Assembly: GCA_934095965.1 (NCBI GenBank)
Contig: CAKOKR010000015.1
Location: forward strand, 1 to 30,559
DNA length: 30,559 nt
Source: an uncultured Bacilli bacterium
GTDB taxonomy: Bacteria > Bacillota_I > Bacilli_A > RF39 > UBA660
Reading direction: 5' to 3'
Positions 8,629-15,918 of the stretch are shown in pieces. Every line of letters begins with the position of its first letter. The first letter of the stretch is position 1. Below the pieces are notes generated by a model. It was not told the origin of the DNA, made no database searches, and saw nothing but the letters and a program-made list of their open reading frames with translations. A program made the translations under genes and the position numbers.

Positions 8629-8856
8629 TTAAGCTAGTTTTTTGATTTCAGAAATTGAAAGACCAGTCATTTCACTAATACTTTTTAAATTCATTTTTGC
8701 TTTCAACATTTTTCTAGCAACTGATGCTTTTTCTTGAGCAATTCCAATTGTTTTACCTCTTAGCTCAGCTGATTCCTCTTTCAACTTATCCCTATCAAAT
8801 AAACTAATAACTTCTGGGTCACTCACAAAACTTTTTACTATTTCAATTGTACTCAT
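8629..8856 (-). CDS. internal small ORF of the Rpn gene (RpnS-like, 75 aa)
   Basis: Inside the C-terminal half of the Rpn gene an ATG at 8854-8856 is preceded by AGGAGA (8867-8872) with a 10-base spacer. It would make a 75-aa protein, MSTIEIVKSFVSDPEV through ISEMTGLSISEIKKLA. The paralog downstream starts at the homologous Met with its own ribosome-binding site, which supports real initiation here. In enteric Rpn genes, internal starts yield C-terminal small proteins that inhibit the full-length toxic nuclease. The same arrangement here is inference from position and sequence. The product is unaffected by the upstream frameshift. Confidence 0.5.
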   Translation of the reverse strand: MSTIEIVKSFVSDPEVISLFDRDKLKEESAELRGKTIGIAQEKASVARKMLKAKMNLKSISEMTGLSISEIKKLA

Positions 8857-9475
8857 AAGAATTTTATCTCCTTTCGCAAGTTTTTCTGCTTCTTCATAAC
8901 TTTTACAATTCATAAATTTCAGCCACTTAACACACCTTGATTTATCTAAAGAATACTCTTTTTTATCGAAAATGTCAAGACGCAATAAAAGAAGTTCTAA
9001 ACCATCCCTCTAACAGTGCTTTATGATTTTTATTATTACACAGTTCATACTTATTTAAAAACTCATGATTTACTCCATCATAATTACCAGACATAATGTT
9101 CAAACTAGTTACTTTTTTTGCATTACCATATGATTCATTTTTCTTAAGTTGATGAGAGTAAAGCATAGATGCATAAGTCAAACTCTTTTTACATTCAGTT
9201 AAACCAAAGTTAGTATACATTTCTAAATTTACAATTTCCTTATTAGATAACACTACACATATATCTAAATAATAATCATGTAATTTTATATTATCATTTT
9301 GAATATACATCTGAGGTGTTACTTCCACTTTTAAAACTTCTAAATCAGAACCAACAAATTTTAAATATGCATTTAAAAAATCTTTTGTTAATTCTTCATG
9401 ACTAAAAACATGTTTAAATACTAAATCATTTGTGAGCCATATAAATTCTTTTGTTTCTACGATTAGACCAATCAC
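8629..9475 (-). pseudogene. Rpn-family (PDDEXK_2) recombination-promoting nuclease, frameshifted
   Basis: Two frames together make a typical ~285-aa Rpn protein. The first (GTG at 9475 to stop at 8975) gives LTNDLVFKHVFSHEELTKDF, the nuclease core LDICVVLSNKEIVNLEMYTN, and YASMLYSHQLKKNESY. The second gives DGLELLLLRLDIFDKKEYS, WLKFMNCKSYEEAEKLAKGD and the C-terminal GLSISEIKKL. The frames cross at about 9000-9015 by a one-base shift, so the full-length nuclease is interrupted unless frameshifting or a sequencing error is involved. The usual catalytic E-x-Q appears as E-M-Y. Known Rpn proteins are DNA endonucleases that promote RecA-independent recombination and can act in phage defence. Confidence 0.7.
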
Positions 9476-9599
9476 CTCCGCTCCTGCATAGAAACGATGC
9501 CTATCCTAGCATACTTTTTGCAAAATTCTTGTTGATTTTTGTCGAAGTACTTAAATTTCTTTAATTTTTTGCAAATTTTTAGTGAAAAACGAAGAAATT

Positions 9600-9628
9600 T
9601 TGCATTTTTAATAAAAATTTGGTATAAT
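9600..9628 (+). promoter_or_regulatory. sigma-A promoter of def
   Basis: TTGCAT (9600-9605), a 17-base spacer and a perfect TATAAT (9623-9628), 20 bases ahead of the def ATG. The leader is very short. Confidence 0.75.
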
Positions 9629-9647
9629 CTAGGTCGGGTGAAGAAAT

Positions 9648-10202
9648 ATGGAATTACCAAAAATAAAAATATTAGATGAAAAACATAAAATATTACACGA
9701 AGTAAGTAAAGAAGTTACTTTTCCTGTAAGTATGGAAGATAGAAAGCTTGCTGAAGACACTATAAAATATCTAGAAATGAGCCAAGATGAAAAAATAGCT
9801 GAAAAATACAATTTGCGAGCAGGAATGGGAATGGCTTTTGTTCAAATGGGACATAAAAAAAGAATATTTGTTATAGCAAATGAACTCGAAGAAAAAGGAA
9901 CATTTGAAGAATACATTATAATAAATCCAAAAATTTTAAGTGAAAGCGAAGAATTAATTTATGTTGGTGAAGGTGAAGGATGTTTAAGTGTTAATCGTGA
10001 AGTCGAAGGAATTGTCCCAAGACATGCAAGAATAACCATTGAATATTATGATTATGAAGGAAACAAAAAGAAAATGAGAGCACGTGAAGATTTAGCAGTT
10101 GCTTTCCAACATGAAATAGATCATTTAAATGGAATTTTATTCGTAGATAAGATAGATAAAAAAGATCCTTTTAAAAATAAAAATAAAATGAGAGAAATAT
10201 AG
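9648..10202 (+). CDS. def: peptide deformylase
   Basis: A 184-aa metalloenzyme that removes the formyl group from new N-terminal fMet at the ribosome. All three motifs are present: motif 1 GMGMAFVQ (59-66, with Phe where Ala is usual), motif 2 EGCLS (110-114, metal-binding Cys112) and motif 3 QHEIDHLNG (HEIDH 155-159, two metal His and the catalytic Glu). Length and the Firmicutes-type insertion fit type II deformylases. The ATG follows GGTGAAG closely. A promoter at 9600-9628 makes it its own transcription unit, divergent from the Rpn locus. Confidence 0.95.
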   Translation: MELPKIKILDEKHKILHEVSKEVTFPVSMEDRKLAEDTIKYLEMSQDEKIAEKYNLRAGMGMAFVQMGHKKRIFVIANELEEKGTFEEYIIINPKILSESEELIYVGEGEGCLSVNREVEGIVPRHARITIEYYDYEGNKKKMRAREDLAVAFQHEIDHLNGILFVDKIDKKDPFKNKNKMREI

Positions 10203-10230
10203 TGACAAATTTAAAAAAATATGTTATATT
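10202..10230 (+). promoter_or_regulatory. promoter of the candidate ncRNA after def
   Basis: GTGACA (10202-10207), a 17-base spacer and TATATT (10225-10230). It starts on the last base of the def stop codon and would begin transcription near 10237. Confidence 0.55.
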
Positions 10231-10236
10231 TATATT

Positions 10237-10405
10237 GTCCCTACTTTATCAAAGCAATAACGTTTTAAATATTATGTTATAAGTCGAAAAAACTATACAC
10301 AATATGTTTATTGTCCAATGATGAAGAAAATGATGACTTCTTTATATACCAAAGTGTATGTAAAGATTGAAAAAAGTGCTTATTGTAAAAATAAGTGCTT
10401 TTTTA
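10237..10405 (+). ncRNA. candidate small structured RNA between def and rpsD
   Basis: About 168 bases with their own promoter upstream and a strong terminator at the end, and no ORF with a ribosome-binding site. Visible hairpins include ACAATA/TATTGT (~10303-10318), and a 10-bp stem CTTTATATAC / GTATGTAAAG with a 6-base loop (~10340-10365). The final terminator stem of about 13 bp is built on AAGTGCTTATT / AATAAGTGCTT and runs into T6. I could not match it to 6S RNA, SRP RNA, a T-box or a known riboswitch. Because a new promoter for rpsD follows at once, the terminator makes this an independent RNA rather than an rpsD leader. Confidence 0.5.
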
Positions 10406-10406
10406 A

Positions 10407-10436
10407 TTGACAAAACATACTATTTTATTATATAAT
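10407..10436 (+). promoter_or_regulatory. sigma-A promoter of rpsD
   Basis: Perfect TTGACA (10407-10412), an 18-base spacer and a perfect TATAAT (10431-10436). This is the best consensus promoter in the window, as expected for a ribosomal protein gene. Confidence 0.85.
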
Positions 10437-10442
10437 ACCTTT

Positions 10443-10596
10443 GCAAGTTATTTAGGCAGAGTTATATCTACAAATAATGTGTTTAAACCTTTATGGAATA
10501 AAGTATCTAAGACTGCCTTAGAAAAATTAATTTAAACTCCCTACTTGTTAGATGTAACAAAATAAATATTTTGCAAATAAAATGAAAGGAGATTTT
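10443..10596 (+). promoter_or_regulatory. structured 5' leader of rpsD, candidate S4 autoregulatory site
   Basis: The roughly 150-base untranslated leader has a closing stem AGGCAG (near 10453) with CTGCCT (near 10515) and an inner CTTTA/TAAAG hairpin (near 10490-10505). Bacillus rpsD is known to be repressed by S4 binding to its own leader. That this leader does the same is inferred from its position and structure. Confidence 0.45.
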
Positions 10597-11199
10597 ATGG
10601 CAAGATATACGGGACCAGCTTATAAGAAATCAAGAAGACTTGGTTTTTCAACTCTTGAAAATGGTAAAGAGTTAGCTAAAAGACCTTATGCACCTGGACA
10701 ACATGGACAAGATCGTCGTCGTAAGTTAAGTGAATATGGTATCCAAATGCAAGAAAAACAAAAAGTTAGAATTCTTTATGGATTAAATGAAAAACAATTC
10801 CGTAAAGTATTTGATAAAGCTTCAAAGATGAATGGTATCGCTGGGGAAAACTTACTTATCCTTCTTGAATCTAGACTTGATAACATGGTTTATCGTCTAG
10901 GTATGGCTAGAACTAGAAGAAGTGCTCGTCAAATTGTTAATCATGGACATATCTTAGTTAATGGTAAAAAGGTAGACATTCCTTCTTACACTACTAAAGT
11001 TGGTGATGTAATTTCTGTTAAAGAAACTTCAATGAATCACCCAGCTATCCTTGATGCAATCGAACAAAAAAGAACAGTTCCAGCATTCGTAGAAATGGAT
11101 ACAAAGAAATTATCTGGTAAATTTGTTAGACTTCCAGAAAGAAGTGAACTTAACCCAGAAATCAATGAACAATTAATCGTTGAATTCTATAACAGATAA
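10597..11199 (+). CDS. rpsD: 30S ribosomal protein S4
   Basis: A 200-aa 16S-binding protein that nucleates 30S assembly. It begins MARYTGPAYKKSRRLGFS, continues with KRPYAPGQHGQDRRRKLSEYG, and has the S4 RNA-binding domain SRLDNMVYRLGMARTRRSARQIVNHGHILVNGKKV. It is the cysteine-free (non-zinc) form. The ATG at 10597 follows AAAGGAG at ideal spacing; an in-frame ATG at 10582 overlaps that ribosome-binding site and is rejected. It is transcribed alone, with its own promoter, leader and terminator. Confidence 0.98.
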   Translation: MARYTGPAYKKSRRLGFSTLENGKELAKRPYAPGQHGQDRRRKLSEYGIQMQEKQKVRILYGLNEKQFRKVFDKASKMNGIAGENLLILLESRLDNMVYRLGMARTRRSARQIVNHGHILVNGKKVDIPSYTTKVGDVISVKETSMNHPAILDAIEQKRTVPAFVEMDTKKLSGKFVRLPERSELNPEINEQLIVEFYNR

Positions 11200-11203
11200 T
11201 ATT

Positions 11204-11234
11204 AAAACCAAGATTTTTATTAATCTTGGTTTTT
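11204..11234. terminator. bidirectional terminator between rpsD and the M16 peptidase operon
   Basis: A 12-bp perfect stem (AAAACCAAGATT / AATCTTGGTTTT) with a 6-base loop and A/T runs on both sides. It lies 4 bases after rpsD and overlaps the 3' end of the convergent minus-strand gene. Confidence 0.9.
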
Positions 11235-12500
11235 CTTTGGTTTAAATACATTAACAGATACATTAGAAAAATCATATAATTCTAATATATTATTTATATC
11301 ATTCATAGAAAATTTCTCAATTATTTCTTTTTCATTTGTAATAAGTTTATTAAAATTAATTAAATTATCTTGAATCTTTAATGAAATATTATCTATATCT
11401 TCATATTCAAGAATATATGTTGCTAACACAGCATTCTTTTTTCTTAAAAAATCTTTTTCATCAACATATAAATTATTTAACTTATCTATCATTCTTTTAA
11501 TAAATTCTTCTTTAAAATTAGTATTGGCAGTTATAATAATAGAAAATACATCATCATAATAATTAATATTAAAACCCATCGTAGTAACAATACCATCATC
11601 AATTAATTTTTCTTTAAATTCTGATGTTTTACCCATGTTAACTCCAAAAATAATATCACTAATATATTGAAGTTCTAACAAATTATAATCTTTAAAACGT
11701 TTTAAATCCATCTTAACAAAAATCTTAACACAAGTATTTCCAATATTTATATCTTCTTCACTATATTTTTTTGTTACTTTCTTAGGTTCATTTTCTACTA
11801 TAACAAGTGGATTTTTATATTCTATAAATTCTTTTTTACTCATATTTTCTTCCACTACACTAGCTACTTCATAAGGATTAAAACTACCCGTTACTACCAT
11901 AAACATATTTTCTGGATGATAAAATGTATCATAAACTAATTTAACATCATCTAAACTAATTTTTTCTACATCACCAGGAGTACCTGTTATAGTATTACGA
12001 TATTTAGATTTAACTAAAGCATTTTTTAAAGTATTAAAATACATTAAAGTATTAGCATCATCTATCCCCATCCGAGCTTCTTCCACAATAATACCTTTTT
12101 CTTTTTCAATTAACTTCTTAGTAAAAAATGGATTATACACAAAATTAAGTAATTCATCAATAACATCACATTTATTTTCTGTTGTAAAAGCATAATAATT
12201 TGTATATTCAAAAGTAGTAAAAGCATTTGAATCAGCACCAAGCTTATAAAAAATATCATGAGCAGTAACATCATCACTTACATTAAACTTAACATGTTCT
12301 AAAAAATGTGCTATTCCATTTGGAACTTCAAAAATCTTTTTCCCAATCTTAAACTTCGTATGAATTGATCCATATTTAACACATAAACAACTCTCCATAC
12401 TTTTAACTTTATCATTAACCCACATATATATTCTTAAACCACTCTTAGTTTTATAATAATATATTTTTTCATCTACACCAATTAATTCAATTTCTTCCAT
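11220..12500 (-). CDS. M16 family zinc metallopeptidase, catalytic subunit (YmfH-like)
   Basis: A 426-aa M16 peptidase with an intact inverted zinc motif HFLEH (His65, Glu68, His69) and the downstream zinc ligand Glu in GIIVEEARM (140-141). The following half has the second M16 domain. It resembles Bacillus YmfH, which pairs with the motif-less YmfF. The gene starts 2 bases after the upstream partner's last coding base region (one base between stop and ATG), and its ribosome-binding site GGGGAG lies inside the partner's 3' end. No signal peptide is visible, so a cytosolic role is likely. The substrate is unknown. Confidence 0.85.
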   Translation of the reverse strand: MEEIELIGVDEKIYYYKTKSGLRIYMWVNDKVKSMESCLCVKYGSIHTKFKIGKKIFEVPNGIAHFLEHVKFNVSDDVTAHDIFYKLGADSNAFTTFEYTNYYAFTTENKCDVIDELLNFVYNPFFTKKLIEKEKGIIVEEARMGIDDANTLMYFNTLKNALVKSKYRNTITGTPGDVEKISLDDVKLVYDTFYHPENMFMVVTGSFNPYEVASVVEENMSKKEFIEYKNPLVIVENEPKKVTKKYSEEDINIGNTCVKIFVKMDLKRFKDYNLLELQYISDIIFGVNMGKTSEFKEKLIDDGIVTTMGFNINYYDDVFSIIITANTNFKEEFIKRMIDKLNNLYVDEKDFLRKKNAVLATYILEYEDIDNISLKIQDNLINFNKLITNEKEIIEKFSMNDINNILELYDFSNVSVNVFKPKKNQD

Positions 12501-12501
12501 A

Positions 12502-13767
12502 CTACTCCCCTTTTCCTTTTAAAACATAAATAGTATTTAATTTAACTTTCTTAGAAACTTTTACTACAGCTTCTTTTGTAACACTATTAAATAATTTTTT
12601 TCTTTCATCTAAATCAGGTAAATTATCATATACTTTAAATACATAATTATTTAAAAGTGATATATTATTATCACTAGACATATCAATAGATACAATCATA
12701 TTATTAATAGCATCTTTAACTTGTTCTTCACTAAATTCTCCATTTTGCATACTCTTTAAATCTTTCTTAACTAATTCTATAGCTTTCTTAACATTTGCAT
12801 TTTCTAAAGAAGTATGAATCATAAGTAATCTATCATATTTTAAATAAACACTATTTATATTATAACATAAACTATATTTTTCTCTGATACTTTGATATAA
12901 CTTAGAAGTTAAACCACCACTACCAAACAAATAATTAAATACATGAAAAGTAATATTTTTTTCCATAGTATCTAGATTATCTAAATTAAATAACATAACT
13001 AAATTAGCTTGAACATATTTACTTTCTAATTCACCATTTTTAACTCTTTTAACTAGTTTATTATCAACATAATAACTAATTTCTTTTTCATTTATATATC
13101 TATTCTTATAATTTTCTTTAATTAAATCAACCAAATAATCCATATCAATATCACCGATAACAAATATATCTGATTTAAAATTCTTTAATAAATTCTTATA
13201 TGTTTTATATAAACTAGATGGAGTAATATTATTAATATCACTATAACTTCCAAGTAAATCATAACTAGTTACAGAATCTTTATCCATAAGCTTAAATGCT
13301 TGAATAATACTTTGTTTCATTGCATTTTCTTTCAAAGCTTTAATTTCACGTAACAATCTACTTTTAACATTATTAAATGACACTAAATCAAATTCATCAT
13401 TTACAACATTTGGTTCTAACACTATCTTAAAAAATGTTTTAATAACTTCACTTAAATAATTTGAATCATTTATATATTTTGGATTAATTAAATCTAAAGA
13501 TACATGAAAATCAACAGTACTTCCAACTCTTAATGAAGTAGCATAACAAGAAACTTTATATAATTCTTCATATCTAACCATCAATTCTCTTTTACTCGGA
13601 TAACTTTTACATGATTCACTTAATATATCTGATAAAAATACTAATGCAGGAAGTTCATCTTTTTTAATAACGTTTCTAAATATTAATTCAATATGACTTG
13701 TTTTAAACTTATCTGTTTTAATAGTATAAACATTATATGAATTACATTTATAATCTTTATATTTCAT
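12502..13767 (-). CDS. M16 family non-catalytic partner subunit (YmfF-like)
   Basis: A 421-aa M16-fold protein without the zinc motif: the HxxEH position reads LSDILSES. It keeps the C-terminal substrate-gripping region SKLYQSIREKYSLCYNINS with the Arg/Tyr pair. Such inactive subunits pair with an active one, here the next gene, as for Bacillus YmfF/YmfH. Its ATG lies within the last codons of the dGTPase-like gene (11-base overlap), so translation is coupled. Confidence 0.82.
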   Translation of the reverse strand: MKYKDYKCNSYNVYTIKTDKFKTSHIELIFRNVIKKDELPALVFLSDILSESCKSYPSKRELMVRYEELYKVSCYATSLRVGSTVDFHVSLDLINPKYINDSNYLSEVIKTFFKIVLEPNVVNDEFDLVSFNNVKSRLLREIKALKENAMKQSIIQAFKLMDKDSVTSYDLLGSYSDINNITPSSLYKTYKNLLKNFKSDIFVIGDIDMDYLVDLIKENYKNRYINEKEISYYVDNKLVKRVKNGELESKYVQANLVMLFNLDNLDTMEKNITFHVFNYLFGSGGLTSKLYQSIREKYSLCYNINSVYLKYDRLLMIHTSLENANVKKAIELVKKDLKSMQNGEFSEEQVKDAINNMIVSIDMSSDNNISLLNNYVFKVYDNLPDLDERKKLFNSVTKEAVVKVSKKVKLNTIYVLKGKGE

Positions 13768-14869
13768 TATACACCTCTTTATTAGTATGTTTACTTTTTA
13801 TTATTTTATTATATTCTTTTAATGTATAATCATCAGTCATACCCGCTATATAATCAATTACTATTCTCTCATTACTATTTTTCTTATATTCTAAACTCAT
13901 ATTATTTAAATAAGACTTTATTATATTACTATCTTGATTATTACACCCTAAATCATAAATATATGTATTATATAATGTATTTAACATATTCTTAAGCATT
14001 TCTTTTTCTTCTTTTGTATATGCTTTAGCATATATATTTTTATAATTAAAATCTTTTAAATCACTTATAGCCTTATATACTTCATCACTTAATTTAATAT
14101 AACTTTTACCCTTACTATTATTTATAACATCATTAATTATAGTATTAACTATTTCTCTATTACTAAATCCAAGTACACTAGTAATAGACTTAGGTACATC
14201 ACTCCATTTAAGTAAATTCATTCTTATTGCATCATCTATATCTCTACCTAAGTATGCAATTAAATCACTAATTCTTACAACACAACCTTCCAAAGTCATC
14301 GGAATTAATTTTAAAGAAACACTTCTATCTTCATATGTTTTTTCATAATCACTTAAAAACTCTTTTTTTGTTTTATTCCATCTTGGTTCATACTTACCCA
14401 TTACAAGTTCACCATTATGACAAAGAATAGCATCTAAAGTCTGTAATGTAATATTTTTACCCCTTCCATGATTTTCAATATTCATTAAAAGTCTAACACT
14501 ATGAACATTATGATTAAAATATCCACAACCAGCATTAACACTTATTTCATTTAATATTGCTTCTCCAACATGACCAAACGGAGTATGTCCTAAATCATGT
14601 CCTAAAGCACCAGCTTCAATTAAATCTTCATTTAACCCAAGTTCCCTTCCAATAGTTCTTGCAATCTTACTTACATACAAAACATGAATCATTCTCTTTG
14701 TTAAGTGATCATTATCTTTAAAAGAAAAAACCTGTGTCTTATCCATATACCTTTGAAAAGATAAACTATATAAAATTCTATCTATATCCCTAAAAAAAGG
14801 TGTTCTAAAATCTCTTTCTTCTTCACTCTCTAAATATATTGCATCACTATCTTTACATGCTAAATTCAT
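13757..14869 (-). CDS. dGTPase-like HD-domain triphosphohydrolase
   Basis: A 370-aa protein of the deoxyguanosinetriphosphate triphosphohydrolase-like HD family, which hydrolyses dNTPs to the nucleoside and triphosphate. It has RDIDRILYSLSFQRYMDKTQ, the metal-binding His in LTKRMIHVL, the HD motif ALGHDLGHTPFGH and the later RISDLIAYLGRDIDDA. The nucleotide specificity is not readable from the sequence. It starts 2 bases after the radical SAM gene and overlaps the YmfF-like gene. Confidence 0.88.
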   Translation of the reverse strand: MNLACKDSDAIYLESEEERDFRTPFFRDIDRILYSLSFQRYMDKTQVFSFKDNDHLTKRMIHVLYVSKIARTIGRELGLNEDLIEAGALGHDLGHTPFGHVGEAILNEISVNAGCGYFNHNVHSVRLLMNIENHGRGKNITLQTLDAILCHNGELVMGKYEPRWNKTKKEFLSDYEKTYEDRSVSLKLIPMTLEGCVVRISDLIAYLGRDIDDAIRMNLLKWSDVPKSITSVLGFSNREIVNTIINDVINNSKGKSYIKLSDEVYKAISDLKDFNYKNIYAKAYTKEEKEMLKNMLNTLYNTYIYDLGCNNQDSNIIKSYLNNMSLEYKKNSNERIVIDYIAGMTDDYTLKEYNKIIKSKHTNKEVYNEI

Positions 14870-14871
14870 TG

Positions 14872-15630
14872 TTACCTCCTTTTATTAAAACCACAATGTT
14901 TACACAAATCTTCTACTCTTTTATTATTTTTAAAACCATTTTCCATATTCTGATATCTAAAGGTTGTCATTATATCACCCAAACTAGATAAAAATATATT
15001 TCCCAAATTTATATCACCTTTACTATCTAAACAACATGGAACTACTGTACCATCTACAAGTATTGCTAAATGATCCTTAAGTCCATAACACATACCATAT
15101 AAATTATTTATATTATTATCTAAATCAGGCCACACAAATTCTTCCTTCATACTAACATAAACATTTCTATCTAATTTAACCCCATCATAAATATCATTAT
15201 TATACCTAAATTTTAACCTTTCTATTATCTTATCATTCTTAACCCAGATTCTATAATTAATTATAGTATTTTTTCTTAACTTATCTACATATTCAAATAC
15301 TTTATCTATATTAACCCCACTATGTAAAGATATATTAATCTGTCTAATATTTTTATTATTAACAACTCTTTCTAACATATAACCATTAGTTGTAATATTA
15401 ACAAAAAAATCTTTACTAGCATAATCAATAAACTCATTTATTAAAGGATGCATCAAAGGCTCACCCATTACATGTAAATAAACATATTTAGTATACCCCT
15501 TTATTTTATCTAAAACAACCTTAAATTCTTCCATACTCATATATTTAACACTTCTTTTATTATGAATACAAAAATAACAGTTTAAATTACAATCATTAGT
15601 TATCTCAATATATATCTTCTTAAATTTCAT
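14872..15630 (-). CDS. radical SAM/SPASM-type protein
   Basis: A 252-aa radical SAM enzyme. CNLNCYFC near residue 14 is the C-x3-C-x2-C site for the SAM-binding 4Fe-4S cluster. MGEPLMHP is the usual GGEP-like motif, and ITTNGYML follows. The C-terminal part has C-x13-G-x4-CC (VDGTVVPCC), GDINLGNIF and a final LCKHCGF, which is the SPASM/twitch pattern for auxiliary clusters. No N-terminal peptide-recognition domain is visible. ATGA overlap with the upstream small gene shows operon membership. Substrate unknown; SPASM proteins often modify peptides. Confidence 0.82.
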   Translation of the reverse strand: MKFKKIYIEITNDCNLNCYFCIHNKRSVKYMSMEEFKVVLDKIKGYTKYVYLHVMGEPLMHPLINEFIDYASKDFFVNITTNGYMLERVVNNKNIRQINISLHSGVNIDKVFEYVDKLRKNTIINYRIWVKNDKIIERLKFRYNNDIYDGVKLDRNVYVSMKEEFVWPDLDNNINNLYGMCYGLKDHLAILVDGTVVPCCLDSKGDINLGNIFLSSLGDIMTTFRYQNMENGFKNNKRVEDLCKHCGFNKRR

Positions 15631-15845
15631 ATAAAAAACAATATATCTAACCTTTCCATAACTTCATCACTAAAAATATTTGATAATCTAATAAGTCTAA
15701 TAATTGAACCAACGATAAAATAAATAGATATAATACAAATAGATAAACCAATTACTCCTGCTAATTTTATAATAAATGCTTCAAGTAATAAAACAACTAT
15801 ACTAATACATAAAATAACTAAATAAATTTTAAAATCATTTTTCAT
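15627..15845 (-). CDS. small integral membrane protein, function unknown
   Basis: A 72-aa protein with two to three hydrophobic helices (residues ~6-24, ~27-50) and a short charged C-terminus (SDEVMERLDILFFI). It is the first gene of the operon leading to the radical SAM protein and overlaps it by 4 bases (ATGA). It does not look like a secreted precursor peptide. No family recognised. Confidence 0.6.
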   Translation of the reverse strand: MKNDFKIYLVILCISIVVLLLEAFIIKLAGVIGLSICIISIYFIVGSIIRLIRLSNIFSDEVMERLDILFFI

Positions 15846-15890
15846 AATCCACCCTCAAATAAATTATACACCATTAATAACTTTTTTTAA

Positions 15891-15918
15891 AGAAAAAATA
15901 GAGATTTAACTCTATTTT
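15891..15918 (-). terminator. intrinsic terminator of the acidic membrane protein gene
   Basis: A 9-bp stem (AAAATAGAG / CTCTATTTT, arms 15910-15918 and 15895-15903) followed on the minus strand by a T run. The stop codon lies inside the stem. Confidence 0.8.

Noticed and set aside
9528..9612. Inverted TGCAAAATT(T)CTT sequences between the Rpn gene and def, considered as a mobile-element end.
   Set aside because: Imperfect, about 70 bases apart, no target duplication and no transposase; probably composition, though part forms the def -35 element.
9472..9660. A minus-strand open frame of 62 codons upstream of the Rpn gene.
   Set aside because: It crosses the def promoter and start region, has no ribosome-binding site and its Phe/Lys/Tyr-rich product reflects AT-rich noncoding DNA.
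10443..10596. T-box riboswitch in the rpsD leader.
   Set aside because: No T-box consensus (AGGGTGGNACCGCG) and no antiterminator/terminator pair after the promoter.
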